Below are positions 1-13,400 of a DNA stretch of 64,000 nt, piece after piece (the stretch's first letter is position 1; the number at the start of each line of letters is the position of its first letter). This DNA comes from Plantago major (lineage: Eukaryota > Streptophyta > Magnoliopsida > Lamiales > Plantaginaceae), in NCBI GenBank assembly GCA_026545765.1, contig JAIFAC010000025.1, forward strand, positions 62,001-126,000, in the 5' to 3' direction. Below the pieces are notes generated by a model. It was not told where the DNA came from and made no database searches. It saw nothing but the letters and a program-made list of their open reading frames with translations. The translations under genes were made by a program, and so were the position numbers.

Positions 1-1350
1 TAAAGATAATCTTGTTGTGACCATTTATCTAGGCTTGATCCTAAGACAATCTCCCTTCTCCACCTATTCCGATGACCCACCGATGAGCATCTATTCTCTG
101 CTAGCCTAGAGCCTCGTTTGTAGATATTGTGAATTTTCTTGTTGCAGTGTTTTCCCGCTAACATGTCTTGCCGGAAAGAAGGAACTTTCTACCAACCAAT
201 GGCTACTTTTGGGACGACCCCACCTTTTCAAGGAGGGAACGATGGCATCCTACTACCGCATTCGAAAGTGAAGTAGAGCGTTGTTCTCACCTTTTGTCAT
301 ACCATGCGGTGTGGAGGGCACTACTGGGAAGAAAACCACCAAGGTTCTTCAATCGTGTTTCTTTTGGCCCTCTCTGTTTAAAGATGCTCATAAGTTTTGT
401 GCTAGTTATGATGCATGTCAGCGTAGTGGTAACATTAGCAAGCGTAATGAGATGCCTTTGCCAGCAATCTTGTAGTAGAACCCTTTGATGTGTGGGGCAT
501 TGACTTTATGGGACCCTTCCCTAAAAGTAATGATAATGAATATATTCTTGTTGCGGTGGACTATGTGACTAAGTGGGTGGAGGCTATGGCCACCAGAACT
601 AACGATTCCAAAGTTGTGCCCTCTTTCTTGTCCAAGAATATTTTCAGCAGGTTTGGTACACCCAGAGCAATCATTAGTGATGGCGGATCCCACTTTATTA
701 ACCGCTCATTCGCGAACCTGCTTGTGAAATATGGAGTAATCACCATGTCGCAACCGTATACCACCCACAAACTTCGTCAAGTGGAAGTCGAAGCAAATCA
801 AGAGCACTCTCACAAGGGTAGTAAAACCAAATCGTAAGGATTGGTCAACCAAGCTAGATGATGCACTATGGGCTTACAGAACCTGTTACAAGACTGTTAT
901 TGGTACAACCCCCTTCCGGATGGTTTATGGCAAAGCTTGTCATCTTCCCGTGAAGTTGGAGCACAAAGCGGCATGGGCCACCAAGGAGCTAAATCTCAAT
1001 ATGCAGGCAGCTGGGGAGGAACGATTCAGAAATCTCAGGAAGAACTCCGCTCAAAGATTTACAAGCAGAAGACGAAGGAGTATCATGACAAGGGGATAAT
1101 CCGCAAGGACTTGCACCCAGGTATGAAAGTTTTGGTTTTTAACTCTTGTCTTAAACTGTATCCAGGAAAGTTGCGTTCGCGTTGGGATGGACCGTACATG
1201 ATAATTCAAGTGGCACCGCATGGTGCTGTCGAACTCTTGAATCTCGCTGACGGCTCCACCTTCAAGGTCAATGGGCAGCGAGTTAAACCATACTTTCACG
1301 GGTACATTGAGACCGAAGAAGTGGTCGAACTCTCCGAGTCCAAGATATGA
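1..1350 (+). mobile_element. Ty3/gypsy (Athila-type) integrase remnant
   Basis: This is the 3' part of a retrotransposon polyprotein, broken by frameshifts. About 281-475 encodes the zinc-binding N-terminal domain (WPS..KDAHKFC, then CQRSG). About 484-790 encodes the DDE core: [11 protein letters not shown] carries the first Asp, [12 protein letters not shown] the second, and a QVEV stretch should carry the Glu. About 850-1350 encodes the C-terminal part, with a DDALWAYR-type reading near 858, KIYKQKTKEYHDK, and KLYPGKLRSRWDGPY. The wording [26 protein letters not shown] and the SRWDGP tail are those of the Athila lineage (family knowledge). The reading changes frame near 480, 740, 800 and 960, mostly as one-base losses. 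The element runs off the left edge, so RT and RNase H are not in the window. Confidence 0.9.
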
Positions 1351-2643
1351 CTCTAATCAGACATCACAGCAAGTCACTATTGACCCATTCTTTTCTTTTA
1401 CTCGCTGAGGACATGCTTGAGGAGGGGGAATGTGCTCTCTAGTGTCTTGTCTGCGTTTTTCTCTATTGTCTGAGTCTCTAGAGTCTTTCGTCCCTTACTT
1501 TCTGGTTGTTTTGGTGATTTTTTATTTCCTTCTCTAGAGTCTTTCGTGAGTCGTTCTTCCAAGTGACGAAGACTTCTATTGTGATTGTTAAATCGCCAGA
1601 ACTTACGCTTTGCACGATTCTAAGCTTAGATAGAGTAGTGAACTTAAGATCTCGTAAGTTTGTTTTTCCTATAAATAGCAAGTTTGTTTAACCCTTTAGT
1701 CCAAAAGTCAGTGAGAAACTTTGTCGATGAAAAAATATTGTACCGCTGGCTTGTGTGATCCTTTCGGAAGTGCAAACCCTCTTGTTTGTGCCTTTTTTCT
1801 CATGTACTCTAAGCTTAAGTATAACGAACGGCATGCTCTTCATGTCTCATTTTTCGAAGCCAAAGGCATTGGAAGAACCGTTTGGGGAGAAGAATTTCAC
1901 GATTATGATGTTATTGTTCAAATTTTGTAATATGTATTCTCCCGATTAGTCAATTATCTCGGAGTGTATCTATGGTGCTTGTTATCACCGTAGTCGTGTT
2001 GGCGGTTTCAAATACTACCTATATACCGCGTGGTCCTAAAAGACATATGTCCGTGAGGGTTGATGGCACGTAATTAAACTAACACGCACAAAAAGTGCGG
2101 ACTTGAAAATAGACACTACCAAAAAAATGAGACTAAAAGAGTCCATAGTGGCCAAATTGATTAGAATTTAATTCATTTGATGCAAATATTTGGTCTATGG
2201 AAGTTGGTTGTATGTCTTGGCAAGCTGCTATACGCAAGGAAAAAGTCCCTTCTGACTTAACTAATTGAGTACATTGCATGAGGTATTTAAGGCACATTTG
2301 TGACGAAAGTCACCTTCCTTTTCTCTTATTGTTCTTGAGTGTTTAACCCACTGGACACTTCCAGAGTGTGAGAGAGAATAGTGTAGGATTTCCTTGCGAG
2401 GGATTGGAGAGTTAGACTTAAGTGTTATTTATTTGAAAACTCTCTTGCAAGATTTTTGTGCACTATTTCACAACGCCATGAGTGCAAACCTTTTGATCTT
2501 GTGAATTTAACACTTACAATGGTAGAGTTCGGTCATTTGGAAGATTGACTCGTCTGTGTGTTATTATATGTCGTAGTCTAAGTCTAGTTGTCTTTAATTT
2601 GTTTGTTTGCTCGAGGACGAGCAAAGGTTCGGTTTGGAGATTT
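1351..2643 (+). mobile_element. Retroelement 3' spacer with polypurine tracts
   Basis: This is non-coding sequence between the integrase and the downstream LTR. Athila elements have a long 3' region after integrase, sometimes with an env-like ORF; here only ORFs under 70 codons are seen (for example 1721-1930), with no recognisable domain. There are two candidate polypurine tracts. One is GAGGAGGGGGA at about 1419-1429, just after the integrase stop. The other lies at about 2626-2643, directly before the LTR. The second fits the hairpin and LTR that follow. The first leaves open that a further LTR begins near 1430. Confidence 0.55.
2606..2625. repeat. 8-bp inverted repeat beside the polypurine tract
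   Basis: TTTGCTCG-AGGA-CGAGCAAA is a perfect 8-bp stem with a 4-nt loop, about 20 bp before the proposed LTR start. From memory, a CTCGAGGACGAGCAAAGG-like motif is common upstream of the polypurine tract in plant Athila/Tat elements, so this is probably a conserved element signal and not chance. Confidence 0.7.
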
Positions 2644-3825
2644 TGATGAGACAATATTCTAACGTCTCATTTGGTCCTTTTTAGCGGTCTTTGTCTTTAG
2701 TTTTACAATCTTTTTAGTTCGTTTTTACGCTTTGGTGTTTTGTTTATATTTTGTAGGAATCTATGTCTTTTGAGCCGAATGAGAACAAGCTATTTAGCAT
2801 GGCTCGCCATGTGAGATTTTATGAAGCTCGCATTAAAATTTCCAAAGATGTCTTGTCCGCCATAGAAAATCACCATGGCCACAAGAGATTTTAAGTGGAG
2901 TCTCTGCTTTGAAGGTTGAAGTTCGCCATGAGCACCTTGTTTCGCCATGGTAGATTATGAAATGGATATATATTGCGATTAAGGCTTGCAATGAAGCTAT
3001 TTCTTCATGGCGATAGACGTAGATTTAATTTTATTTTGCTTATTAGATTAGATTTTTGATTCTTTTCTTTCACACTTCTTTTAACCTAGTTTTGAGAAAA
3101 GCTCCAAGAGCCATACATTGACATTGAGACATCTTTGGAGCTTGGTTATTCATTGATTTTGTTCATCAAGATTATTGGTATCAATTCTCAATTACTTTGT
3201 TCTTTACAATTGCTCTTTATCTTATTGATTCAATTGTATGTAATTGCATGCTAGCTTTTCATCTATGTTTCACATGATTATTACCATGAATCTTTGCATG
3301 CAATCATCAATTATGAGTAGCTAAACACCTTTGAATACGAGTATGTGAAGATTATGCATATTCGCTCTAGGGTTTATCAAAGGACTCATATAGGTTAGTC
3401 TCAGATTAAATCTTCAGAAACCTTCAATTCGATAAGTCCGTATTAAATTCTCTAAATTGTTCATGTTTAAGGATCGTGATTTGACGACTCACGATTTCTC
3501 CAAGATAATAATTTCTAAGAACAATTGGTTGAATCGAATTGATCGTTTGTCAGACAACCACCGTGACAAATATGAGTGTTATCCTTAGTTCAATTAGCAT
3601 AATCGATCTTACATCGATTCATCTTTCTCTCATTGTTAATCGTAATCTTAGCTTTAGTTAAACTAGTTAGAATTATAAACAAACCATCAATCGCTTTGTT
3701 ACCGTAAGTATCCGGTTACTCTCGCCACGTAGCTTAATTGATTCTAGAGAACGATACCGAAGTTAAGCATACCAACTACAACTTATTCTCTTAAGTTATT
3801 TAGAGTATAATTTGAGCTTATCACA
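2644..3825 (+). mobile_element. Putative 3' LTR of the Athila-type element
   Basis: The stretch begins TGATGAGACA after the polypurine-like tract and ends around TTATCACA, giving TG..CA ends and a length near 1.18 kb, normal for Athila LTRs. It is AT-rich, has no ORF, and holds repeats of GCCATGG-like words around 2800-2990. The right end is set by where the opposite-strand gag reading is interrupted (3821). Without a second LTR in the window the exact borders cannot be confirmed. Confidence 0.55.
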
Positions 3826-5433
3826 CTCCAATTGTCATATTGAATTGTCCTGGGTCTCCAGCTCCCCTTCTTATGATATCCGATCCTTCTCTCCATGCCA
3901 ATCCAACATAAGCCTTTCTCCGATTAGCTAATTCCCTTAAAGCTGCTTGATAATTAGATGGGTGTAAAGTAAGCATCCGAATTGGCATTTGTAAGGTATG
4001 TTTCTCCGTGTTTCCTTTTGCTTTTCCTTTTCCAAATTTTCTTGATGTCGCTTGCAATTCTTCCCGGAAAGGTAAATCCTTCAAATCTACTAACTTACGG
4101 CCACGACCTAATGAATCCCTTCTCGAGCCAATAGTTATAATCACGCCCCTTCTATGCCTACTTTTTGCTTTATTCTTCTTCCTTCTCATTCAATATTTGA
4201 CTTCTACTACTTCCTTCTTCTTCCTCCTTAGCGCTTTTTTTACTTGGCACAAAATCTGATGTTGTTATCCCACTCCCATTGATTATCGATCTATGTATTC
4301 CATGCGTCGCTCCTTTACTTCTTCTACATTGTTATCCATATCTCTTACTACGATCTTCATTGCCAACATTTTCTCTTACACCCCTTCAAACTCCTCACCT
4401 AGTTTCTTTAGCTCTTTGCTGACCGCCACGAACTGTTCGCGAAGTAAATTCACTAGAGCTTGAGTTTCACTGCTTCCTTTATCCAGCTCTTCCCCTTCTA
4501 GTTTTACTCTCTGGTTGTGATGTTTCTTGAGGTTTTGATCTCCTCTAACCCCTTTTGACAGCTTATGACGCTACTAACTACTTGTTCGTCACGATTTTAG
4601 AAACTTCATCCTTTCGCTCTATGCTCACCAATAAAGCTTCCTTCTGGTACTTCTTGGCTTACTTCCTTCGATATGTTTCTTTTGTCCAAGTACTCAGGAG
4701 TTCCTACGCTCTGTCCCATAGCCCATTGTGCTTCCTTCTCGATCGCAACTACTGTCCTTACTTCTTCCACGACCTCCATTTTGTTGAAAATCTCATTCTC
4801 CTTCACCGCCACTCCAAGACTCGAGTTCTCAAAGAACACTTGCATAAGCTCCCAGTGCTTGCTTAGCAGAGCTCCCCATAAATGATCCCTTCAGAGCTAC
4901 GTCTATAAGACCTCTATATTCTTCGCTTACTCCTAAGCGTAAATACCACATAGTCATTATGAAGTGAATTGATGTCAGACAACAGACAGATCTCCTCAAA
5001 CCTTTCCCATGCATCATGAAAAGATTCCTTCGGTTTCTGAGTGAAAGTGGATATCATTCTCCTTTCTCTCATAACCCTTGCAAGTCCGAAAAAACTTTTA
5101 AGAACAGACTCCTTAGCTCATCCCACTCACTAACCTCTTCTTTGATCAATCTATCCATCTTTTTATGCTCCTCCAAAGGTTTTGATGAAGAACCGTAAAT
5201 CCAAACTACCATCGCTAACCCCTTCGCAAAAATCGCCGATGATAGACTCAATGCGTATATGAACTCGCATTCATTTTCTCCTTCTCTTCCTTCAACTTTG
5301 GTAATGAGTTAATCGAGTCGATCAAACCTGCATCTCCTACATGCGGCTGGATTCGAATTCCACTCCTTCTTGGTTTCGGCATACTGATCTCTCTGATAGT
5401 TCTTTCATCTTCTTCTTCCATCTTCCTTAACAA
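3821..5433 (-). mobile_element. Ty3/gypsy gag (and protease start) remnant, minus strand
   Basis: Read on the minus strand from 5433 to 3821, in several frames. The N-terminal piece starts at 5433 with MLRKMEEEDERTIREISMPK. Next (5251-5069) come EWDELRSLFLKVF and, after a frame change near 5070, TFTQKPKESFHDAWERFEEIC. This is the canonical gypsy gag pattern (W..L...FL..FF..., ..ESFYEAWERF..). Then 5017-4829 carries a VALKGSFMGSSAKQALGAY-like stretch, matching the ..DAAAGG.f..k...eA.. region of gag. The 4189-3821 ORF is basic at its start (MRRKKNKAKSRHRRG) and ends DPGQFNMTIGV, which resembles the DPG.F..P..IG start of retroviral-type protease in this group. The reading is cut at 3821, where the LTR described at 2644-3825 ends, so one element interrupts the other. 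Confidence 0.65.
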
Positions 5434-7462
5434 ACGAGCTTACGCAGAGATATATAGTAATGTAATAATAAAGAAGATAAACGTATTTTTAGGTTTTTGA
5501 TAAGAAAATAAACAAATACGGAAAAGAAAATATTTTTGGGATTTTTGTTGTGGAGATCGATTCCCACAGGTTATATATATATTTTTTGGGTTTATGCTGT
5601 ACTAATTGAAAGACAGTGCGTAAAGTAAGCCAAGAAGTACTATAAACCGAAGACTAATTGAAAGACAATGCACCAAATAACATATGTGCGAAATAATTCA
5701 ATCGATTCACTTGATTCATGATGAATTTGAAGAAATTCGCGAGATCACGAGAAATTGGACTAAATCGATGAAATCCGGCAATGGAGGCGAGAACATCGAC
5801 GAGACGCCTTCGGTGACGACGAGGTAGATCACCGATTCGGTGTCGATCGGAAGGAGACAATTCCTGGTGGAGATGGCAGAGCGGAGTGGATGACTGTGTG
5901 TTTCTGATTTTTGTTTATGTTTATGGCTTGGTTTTGTGGGTATATATAGGCAACATGTTCCTGGCTTATTTTGAGAACCGAACCGCCTGTGTCCGGTCCA
6001 ACTGCATTTTTCATTCAAAACCTGATTTTCCTAATGTATATGAATGTCTTGCCTTTTAGTATACCAACTCTTTCGAGAGACCGACCTCTCGTGTCTAACT
6101 TCCACTATACTAAGCCTAATAGTATCATTGGGAATTGGTTGGTAAATATAAATTTGATAATTGTCGGTGGAATTGGTGTGACTTTACCTTCAACAATAGT
6201 TTTCACCGATACCACAAGCATATGAACACGCAAGTATCCAGAGCACCATCAACAACGGCACATTTTCAAAACAAGGAGCATCATAAAATCATATGAATAA
6301 AACAAGCATCTAATGCACCATTATAAAGCATTCACAAAATTGGAATATAGATGCTTGGCGGAAGTACAAGTCTTTTTTCGACGAGAATGGTGGAAGTTAA
6401 AGAAGGATGAAATAGCAAAAGAAAGCAAAATTGAGATGCTTGGCGGAATAGAGAAGTCGATCGATGCTTGGAGAAAGAAGAAAACATATTGGAGTTCAGA
6501 TCATTCGGTGACTTCTGTATAAGATGTCGATCGATGCTTGGAGAAAGAAGAAAAGAAATTTCCTTCAATAATTAGATCCATTCTAGGAATCAATCAGTCA
6601 TAGTCTGATGCTTGTTATTGTATGTTTGGACTAATACTACTATTAATTGAGGCCATAGTCGAAGGCTTTATACAAATAAACACTAATATGTAGGAAAGAA
6701 AGTACTATATAACACTAGCATGTATAATATAGTAAAGATTTGAGGAATTCACGCTTTACTAAATTTAGAAAATTAGTTTTTCTCTTACTGTTATTTTTAG
6801 TATAATTAATCACTTAATCTAATTTTTAGGCCCGTGCATTTCGACCGAGCTGCCATCCGAACTGCACTCTCTTGCCCCCTTTCCAATTGCCTAAGATCCA
6901 TGTACAATTTTAAATAAATGTGCATTTCATTGAACACCTTAATTTTCAAATGCGCATCTAATATGTACTACCAACCATCACGTTTCATGGTTAATGCGTA
7001 GTTTAACAACTTACGATCAAGTTTGGTAATGATTAAAATCAAGAAATCGTGTTAAAATAGGTGCTTTTAATTAGATTTTGTTGGCTTTAATGCAAAACAA
7101 TCAATTAATTTCGAATCGACTAATAACGCACCATTTAAAAATATTGACGGTCGAGATGTGCAATTCACTAATATATAATAATAGTAATAATAATAGGGAA
7201 GTAGAGGAGAACGAGGAAGGAAAGAAAGAAATAGTAGTATTTCGAATACACACGCCACGCCAATAGTGTTTAGCTGCGAGCCTCACCAAAAATCTCATCA
7301 GTACACAGACACTAGAAGAAGAAAAGACTAGTAGTATTCCATATTTTCATTCCATATTACCTTAACAATAAGGGTAGTGAATCTGGAAGGAAATCATCAT
7401 CATCATCATCAGTGATATAGTAGCAGAGTAATAATTTACTACTTGAGTATTTATTTATGTAA
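5434..7462. other. Intergenic region upstream of the UBP gene
   Basis: No gene is supported here. 5440-5590 is probably the 5' leader of the minus-strand gag element. A two-copy word (ACTAATTGAAAGACA) lies near 5605 and 5650. 5700-5990 is less AT-rich and holds a symmetrical TATA-like box (about 5938-5950) and short minus-strand ORFs without known domains. A 29-bp exact direct repeat occurs at 6456-6484 and 6526-6554 (period 70). 6560-7380 is plain AT-rich DNA. A short CAT-type microsatellite lies at about 7395-7410, inside the probable 5' UTR/promoter of the next gene. Confidence 0.5.
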
Positions 7463-10400
7463 ATGCTTGAGGCGGTGGATCTTAACTGGTTCTGGCAATT
7501 TATTTGCTTCTCCTTAGCCGCTGTGTTTGGATTGCTCTACCTTGTTCGCAAATCAGCGTCTAGGTTTTTCTTGCTCGATTCCAATTTCGATTCCGATCCA
7601 ATTCCAACCCCAACCAATATGGGGGCCCCAGACTCTTGGTTCTTGCCTCGTTTGTGGCCTCAAGACCAAAAACCAATGTGCCGCTTGCAAGGTCGCCAAG
7701 TACTGGTAATTGATTGATACCCGATTTTTAAACTGTTTCTTGGTTGTCTTATGCTTTGCATATTAGATAGACATGAATTAATTTCGTTGGAAGATTATGC
7801 ATTCTCAGTTTTTGTAATTTTTGAGATTAGGTAGGGTTCTTGGGAATTCTTAGTGTGGGTTTTTGGTTTTGTATTGTATTGTATTGTAACTGAGTTGTTC
7901 TTATGTTATATTTTTGTATTTATTAGATTCAGCACTTAGACTTGATTAATTGTTGCACATTGACTTTTATTGCTTAATGTAGCCTACCTCAATTCTTATT
8001 GCGATAAAAGCTACTTGGTTTCGCTTGCTTTCTTTAGTTTTACACTAAAGACTTGATTTCCAATCATGATAGTTGTCTATTTCCTATTGTTGTAATGATA
8101 ATACAGACTTTTAAAGCATACAGCTTTTGTTACTAATTCTCCGTGATCGTCGATATTTTAGAGCTGATTGAGATGGATTTGCTGCTTTTATTGTTTAGTG
8201 TAGCTTTTGATACACACACATATTAATAGTAACATCGAACATAAGTAACACTGGCATGGCACGCTCTTATGCTAAGCTATCTTCTAAAATTTTCAATGTG
8301 ATGATATTGTTTGGATGTCATTCTCTATGCAATTTGACTTCTAGCTCTGGAGCCTGTCAAAATCTCACTGGTCCGAGCACAAGAAACAGTGCAAGGACTT
8401 AGCATCCTCTTACAAAGCCAACTGCAAATTCGACCTCTTTGTCAAGCGGAAGGAGGGCTTTGCCAGTTCATCAGGGTCAAGCTCAAAGATCCTCACACAT
8501 TCTAACCAAGTATTTTACTGTCTCTATAATCTACTTGGTTTAACATTGAAGTTCTTGCTCTTTTAGCAGAATCTGACCTTTACATCTTTTCTTCCTCTTT
8601 TAGATACTTTTTCCTTATGAGGACTTTGTAAAACTTTTTAACTGGGAAAAGTCGGTTATCCACCTTGTGGACTTATAAATTGTGGAAACAGGTAAGTCAT
8701 ATTTTCTAGACTAGATATTTTCTCCACATCTTAAAGTTTTATATTAACCCATGCACTCCATCTTGCTTCAATCCAGCTGCTTTGCAAATGTGGTTCTTCA
8801 GTGTCTTGCATACACTGCCTCTTGTTGCCTATTTGTTGGAGAAAGGCCATCGATAGAATGTAATTGGTTTCACTAAAACCATACTTGTGATTTAGTATTC
8901 TGTGAAAGTACTACTACTGCTTGCTGTCCCTTTTATTCGGAAAAGTAATTTCTCCATCTGCTGTATATGTTTTTCTAGGCCACAGTGAAGATTGGTGCTT
9001 CTTTTGAATTTCAAACTCATATTGAAAGAACTAGCCAAAGTGTTCGCCCATTCTCTCCCATTAACATCCTCTCAAGATTGCCTAATATCGGGGTAATCTG
9101 CTATGGAAAACAGGAGGATGCGATGAGTTCATGAGGTGCTTCCCACCTGTTTTAAATATGTCGCCAGCACATTTACTCTTGATAATGTCTTAGGAAATAC
9201 AAATATCATAATCTGGTTTATACTAACTTGGTGAAAATATTATCCAATATTATGTAGGTTTGCTATTGACAATATGCAATCTGTATGCCTTGATAAATTT
9301 GGAGGAGAAAAGGTTGTTCACCCGAGTTGTCAAGAGACAACCCTTATACAACATATATTTGGCGGACGCCCAATCTCAGGTAGCTGAATTTAGATTTAAT
9401 TCATTTCTACCCCAAATGTCACTTCTGTTTCCTTTTCTGAATGTGACTTCTTTTAGTAGTATGTATCTATTACACAACATTAAAACTATGTGATTTTTAA
9501 TAAAAACCTTCACCTCTTATAATATTATGCAGAGACATCTGAACCTGTTATCATTTACTATCACCTCAAGTTAGATGCTAACCTATGCTGAAATAAACTT
9601 GTAGGATAGGAAGTTCAGATCTGCTTCCTTTGTTTTTGTCATTGTTAAGTCAAACTTATCTAAATTACTGTAAACTGTAATATATTATTCCCAAAAGGAT
9701 AAATGAAGAAATGGTGCCAATGTGGTTCTTATATACTAAAATCCATATTATGATAATCAAACCTGTTTAATTGTCTAATCTTATGAAGCACCAATACATG
9801 TAGCAGCCTCTGTATTTTCTGGAAAAAACGCTTAATACTAAATAGGTGCTGAAAGGTTTTATTTTTGTGTGTTATTCTTGAATTTTTAATTCTTCCCTTA
9901 TTTATTCGCTGTGGGTAAAAAGAAAAAAATTTAGGACCTTCATATCCGCCATTTTAGCTAGCGATTCAATCGCTCGCTCGATTGTCTAATCAGATTATGC
10001 TGCATCTACAAACTCTTCCATGATTACTATTGAGTTTAATGTACAGTCACACACAAATGCACTTAAATATTGAGATATCGAATCATCTGGTTGTGTGGTA
10101 GAACAGACTTCTATCGATTCAGGCGAAACTTAGAATTACCCAAGCCTGCAGCATGGCTGACTTCGAGCAACTGTTATTGACGAGTGTGTGCGATAAAGTG
10201 TAATCTCACCAACGGCTGCCTCATATTGAACAACCCCCCAAAAAAAAAAAAAAAAAAAAAAAAAGGTTTGCTGTCAACCACTCTAGTGCCCGCCAATGAC
10301 ACTTTTGCATGTGGAGCTTGAACTTGCCTTTAGTGGCAGACTCAATCTCAATCACCACAACTTAAAATTTCTTTGATTTCCACCCATTAATGTTATGTGG

Positions 10401-13400
10401 ACTGTGTCCTCACTTCAAGATGTTTTAAGTTGTGCTCGAGCTTTGATCTGCCATTAATGGCTGATTCGACTGCCATTCTCCAAATTTTGAACTATCATGG
10501 GTTTGAACATGGAATGTCAAATGTGAGAATCAGACTTACCCAGAATTAGCAAAACATTTTTTTTGTTTCTGTCAAATATCTGTGAAGAGATTTGGAGGAT
10601 TGTGGAGCCAATGTCGCTCTTTATTGGGATGCATGGCTGTTTGTAGTTCTAATCAGACTAATATATCCTTGAGTTGGCTTTACAGAGCAAACTGGGTGCA
10701 ACTCAATCTGTCTGAGTGCAGCCCAATTCTGCAGCTGGGGTTGTTCCAAGGCTATGCTCTATATGTTTTTGTGTTTGTACTTTGTAAAATCATGTATGTC
10801 TTGTGTGTATATACACACCCGACATATACTAGTATAAGCACATCTTTATGTATAAGAATTGTTTTTTTTTTTAATCTTGTTTGGTGATGATATCTTCCAC
10901 TTTCAGGTTATATGCACAGAATGCAATAACGTTTCCAATCAATTTGAGAATATGATGGATTTAACTGTTGAAATACACGGAGATGCTGAATCATTGGAGC
11001 GGTGCCTGGATCAGTTCACTGCCAAAGAGCAGCTTCATGGGGATAACATGTACAAGTGTGATGGGTAAGGGTTATATTTGCTGGCCTGTTTTGTTTCAGC
11101 TTTACTTTTGCCAAGTATGGAAAGTGCATTTCCAAAGTGTCCCTACTTTGTTCATTTAGTGATTACTCCAGAATTTACCACCCCCCAAACCCCCGCGCGG
11201 GGAGATTTTTGCATAGACCTTGTGGTCTAGAGTTTGTCACCACATCTATTCTAGAAATAATTAAATCACACTTTCAGGTGTTGGCACATTCACGGCCAAC
11301 ATGGTCCATGGTAAAGTCACGGACCCAGTTTGTGTTAGAATTTGCCTAGTTTATTGGAGTAGTAGAAAGTTAATATCTAGGCTTGTTCACTGACTAACTA
11401 AAGAGGATATAAATAAATGAATTTTTAAAGGTAATCACTTAGTTCTAATGGTTATAACAATGTACTAGGAAGAAATAGTTATTTTAGTATCACGCAAGCC
11501 AAGTTGACAGGGGAATGCAGCATATCTTAGTGAGAATATTGCAGTGGAGGGGAGTGCTTGTGTCTTTTGTATTGATATAGGACACCATTTAACTAAGTTG
11601 GGGAGGCTGCATTGAATAGATGTAACTACTAAGAAGGCTATAGCAATAAAGGACTGATGCAATGAAACCCAGGTAGCATGACTCAATAGCACACATCATT
11701 CCTTGCTTATATGTTAAAGCTGCAATAGAAAGGTGAAGCATTTCAATCCTGGATGTCAAAAGCAGAAACTTCACTTAGGTGTTTTGTGGAGGCTTGACTT
11801 AAAGATGATTAATTTAATGCCCAGACGCCATAAGCATCATATCTATAGTACCCAAGGCCATTAGGTCTGTTTAACAACAATAGTTGTGTAATACCAGTAT
11901 GCCCTACATGTTGGTTATGCGGGGCAATCTCTGGAATAAAAAGTATCGAGTAATCTGGCAGGTTGGACAATTATTACTACACATAACAATCAGGCATGGG
12001 TTTTATTTGATACAAATATACAGGTGAAAAACTCCGGAATAAAAGTACCGCAAAATAAAAATGATCGGAATAAAAATTTTACCAGCTTAAAATGATGATG
12101 AAAGCATGATTTTTCGTCCCCAGCAAAAAGGCCAAGTTGCTCACTGGCCTCCCTCTGTTAGAGAGTACTGCCTCACTACTGTGGATGTTTGGCAGAAAGC
12201 TTATTATACAAATTTTGATGATAAGCATGCCTGATGGCTATTTCAATATCTACTGTAAGTGGTCGTGCTTATGGTCATTATCCTTAAGTCCTGGAATTAC
12301 GGGGCAGCTATGTGAAATCAAATTACGAAGAGAGAAAACATATTGTTTTGTTAAGAAAACTGTGGTTACATGATATCTGGTACCAATGCAAACGTTTCTA
12401 TTCAACAGTATCAGCTTCAGTGTTAAAATGTTGTAAAGGTTTCTAGAAACATAGGATTGTTGCACCTTAGAGAATCATCTGATGGTTGGTAATATTACAG
12501 TTGGTATTGATTTTTTTTATTTATTTCTCTTGTTTTAGTATGATATTGATGTTAGTGAGGGTTACATGGAGGGGTTTTGTTAATCTTGATTTGAGAAAAC
12601 TAGTTTCTATAGTACTTCTTGGGTTGATAGTCCTGTGGCATCATTAATTAAAGGTTAGCAACTATTTTTTCCTTCTGGACTTCTGGTAAATGTTCTGTAT
12701 TATGCCTCAATATAATAAGAAACAATCCTGTTGTCCGAGCTTCATGATCTGATTTTCAATTACTAATAGGAAAGTCTGCTTTTGTGGATTTGGTCATTCT
12801 TGTACTCTTTATATGCAGATAGGTGATGAATAAATTTTTGTGTTCTTATGATTCTTTTCTCCTGTCTGTTTAAAATCAAATAACTGCCTATCTAACTTCT
12901 GTTTGTCCTGATATTGATTGTTTACCACTTTTGCACTTTCTTGCTATTTGATAGTCTGAGAATGTTAAATCTCCATATGATTTAATATATCAAGTGTGGA
13001 CCATTAATGATACAATTTGTTGTCGGTACAGTTGCAATGCTTATGTTATGGCATGGAAGCGCCTTTTGATCCAGAGGGCGCCTAACATTCTTACAATTGC
13101 CTTAAAGAGATTTCAGGTCCGCTCTTCATGTTTGTTGCTCAAATTTTCCCCAAACAATCATCTTGCATAATTATTTTGGCTCGAAGCATAAAATAAAGAT
13201 AAAACTTGTAGGGTAATTCTTCCCTGTAGGATGGATTAGAGCTTAGACTTGATAGACAGATATCTTTATCTTACAACACTGGGACATGAGTTTATCTGTC
13301 TGCCATCATTTATTCAATTTGTGAACATCCTATCAAAAGAAAGTGACTCAATACTTTTCATGTCTTTTAAGTACATTGTTGATCTGTGAAATGCATGGCT

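Noticed and set aside
7101-7298. Short minus-strand ORFs rich in Leu and Tyr upstream of UBP
   Set aside because: They come from AT-rich simple sequence and lack any domain or conserved start context.
10237-10264. Poly(A) run as the tail of a processed SINE or retrogene
   Set aside because: No matching head, internal promoter or target duplication could be identified around it.
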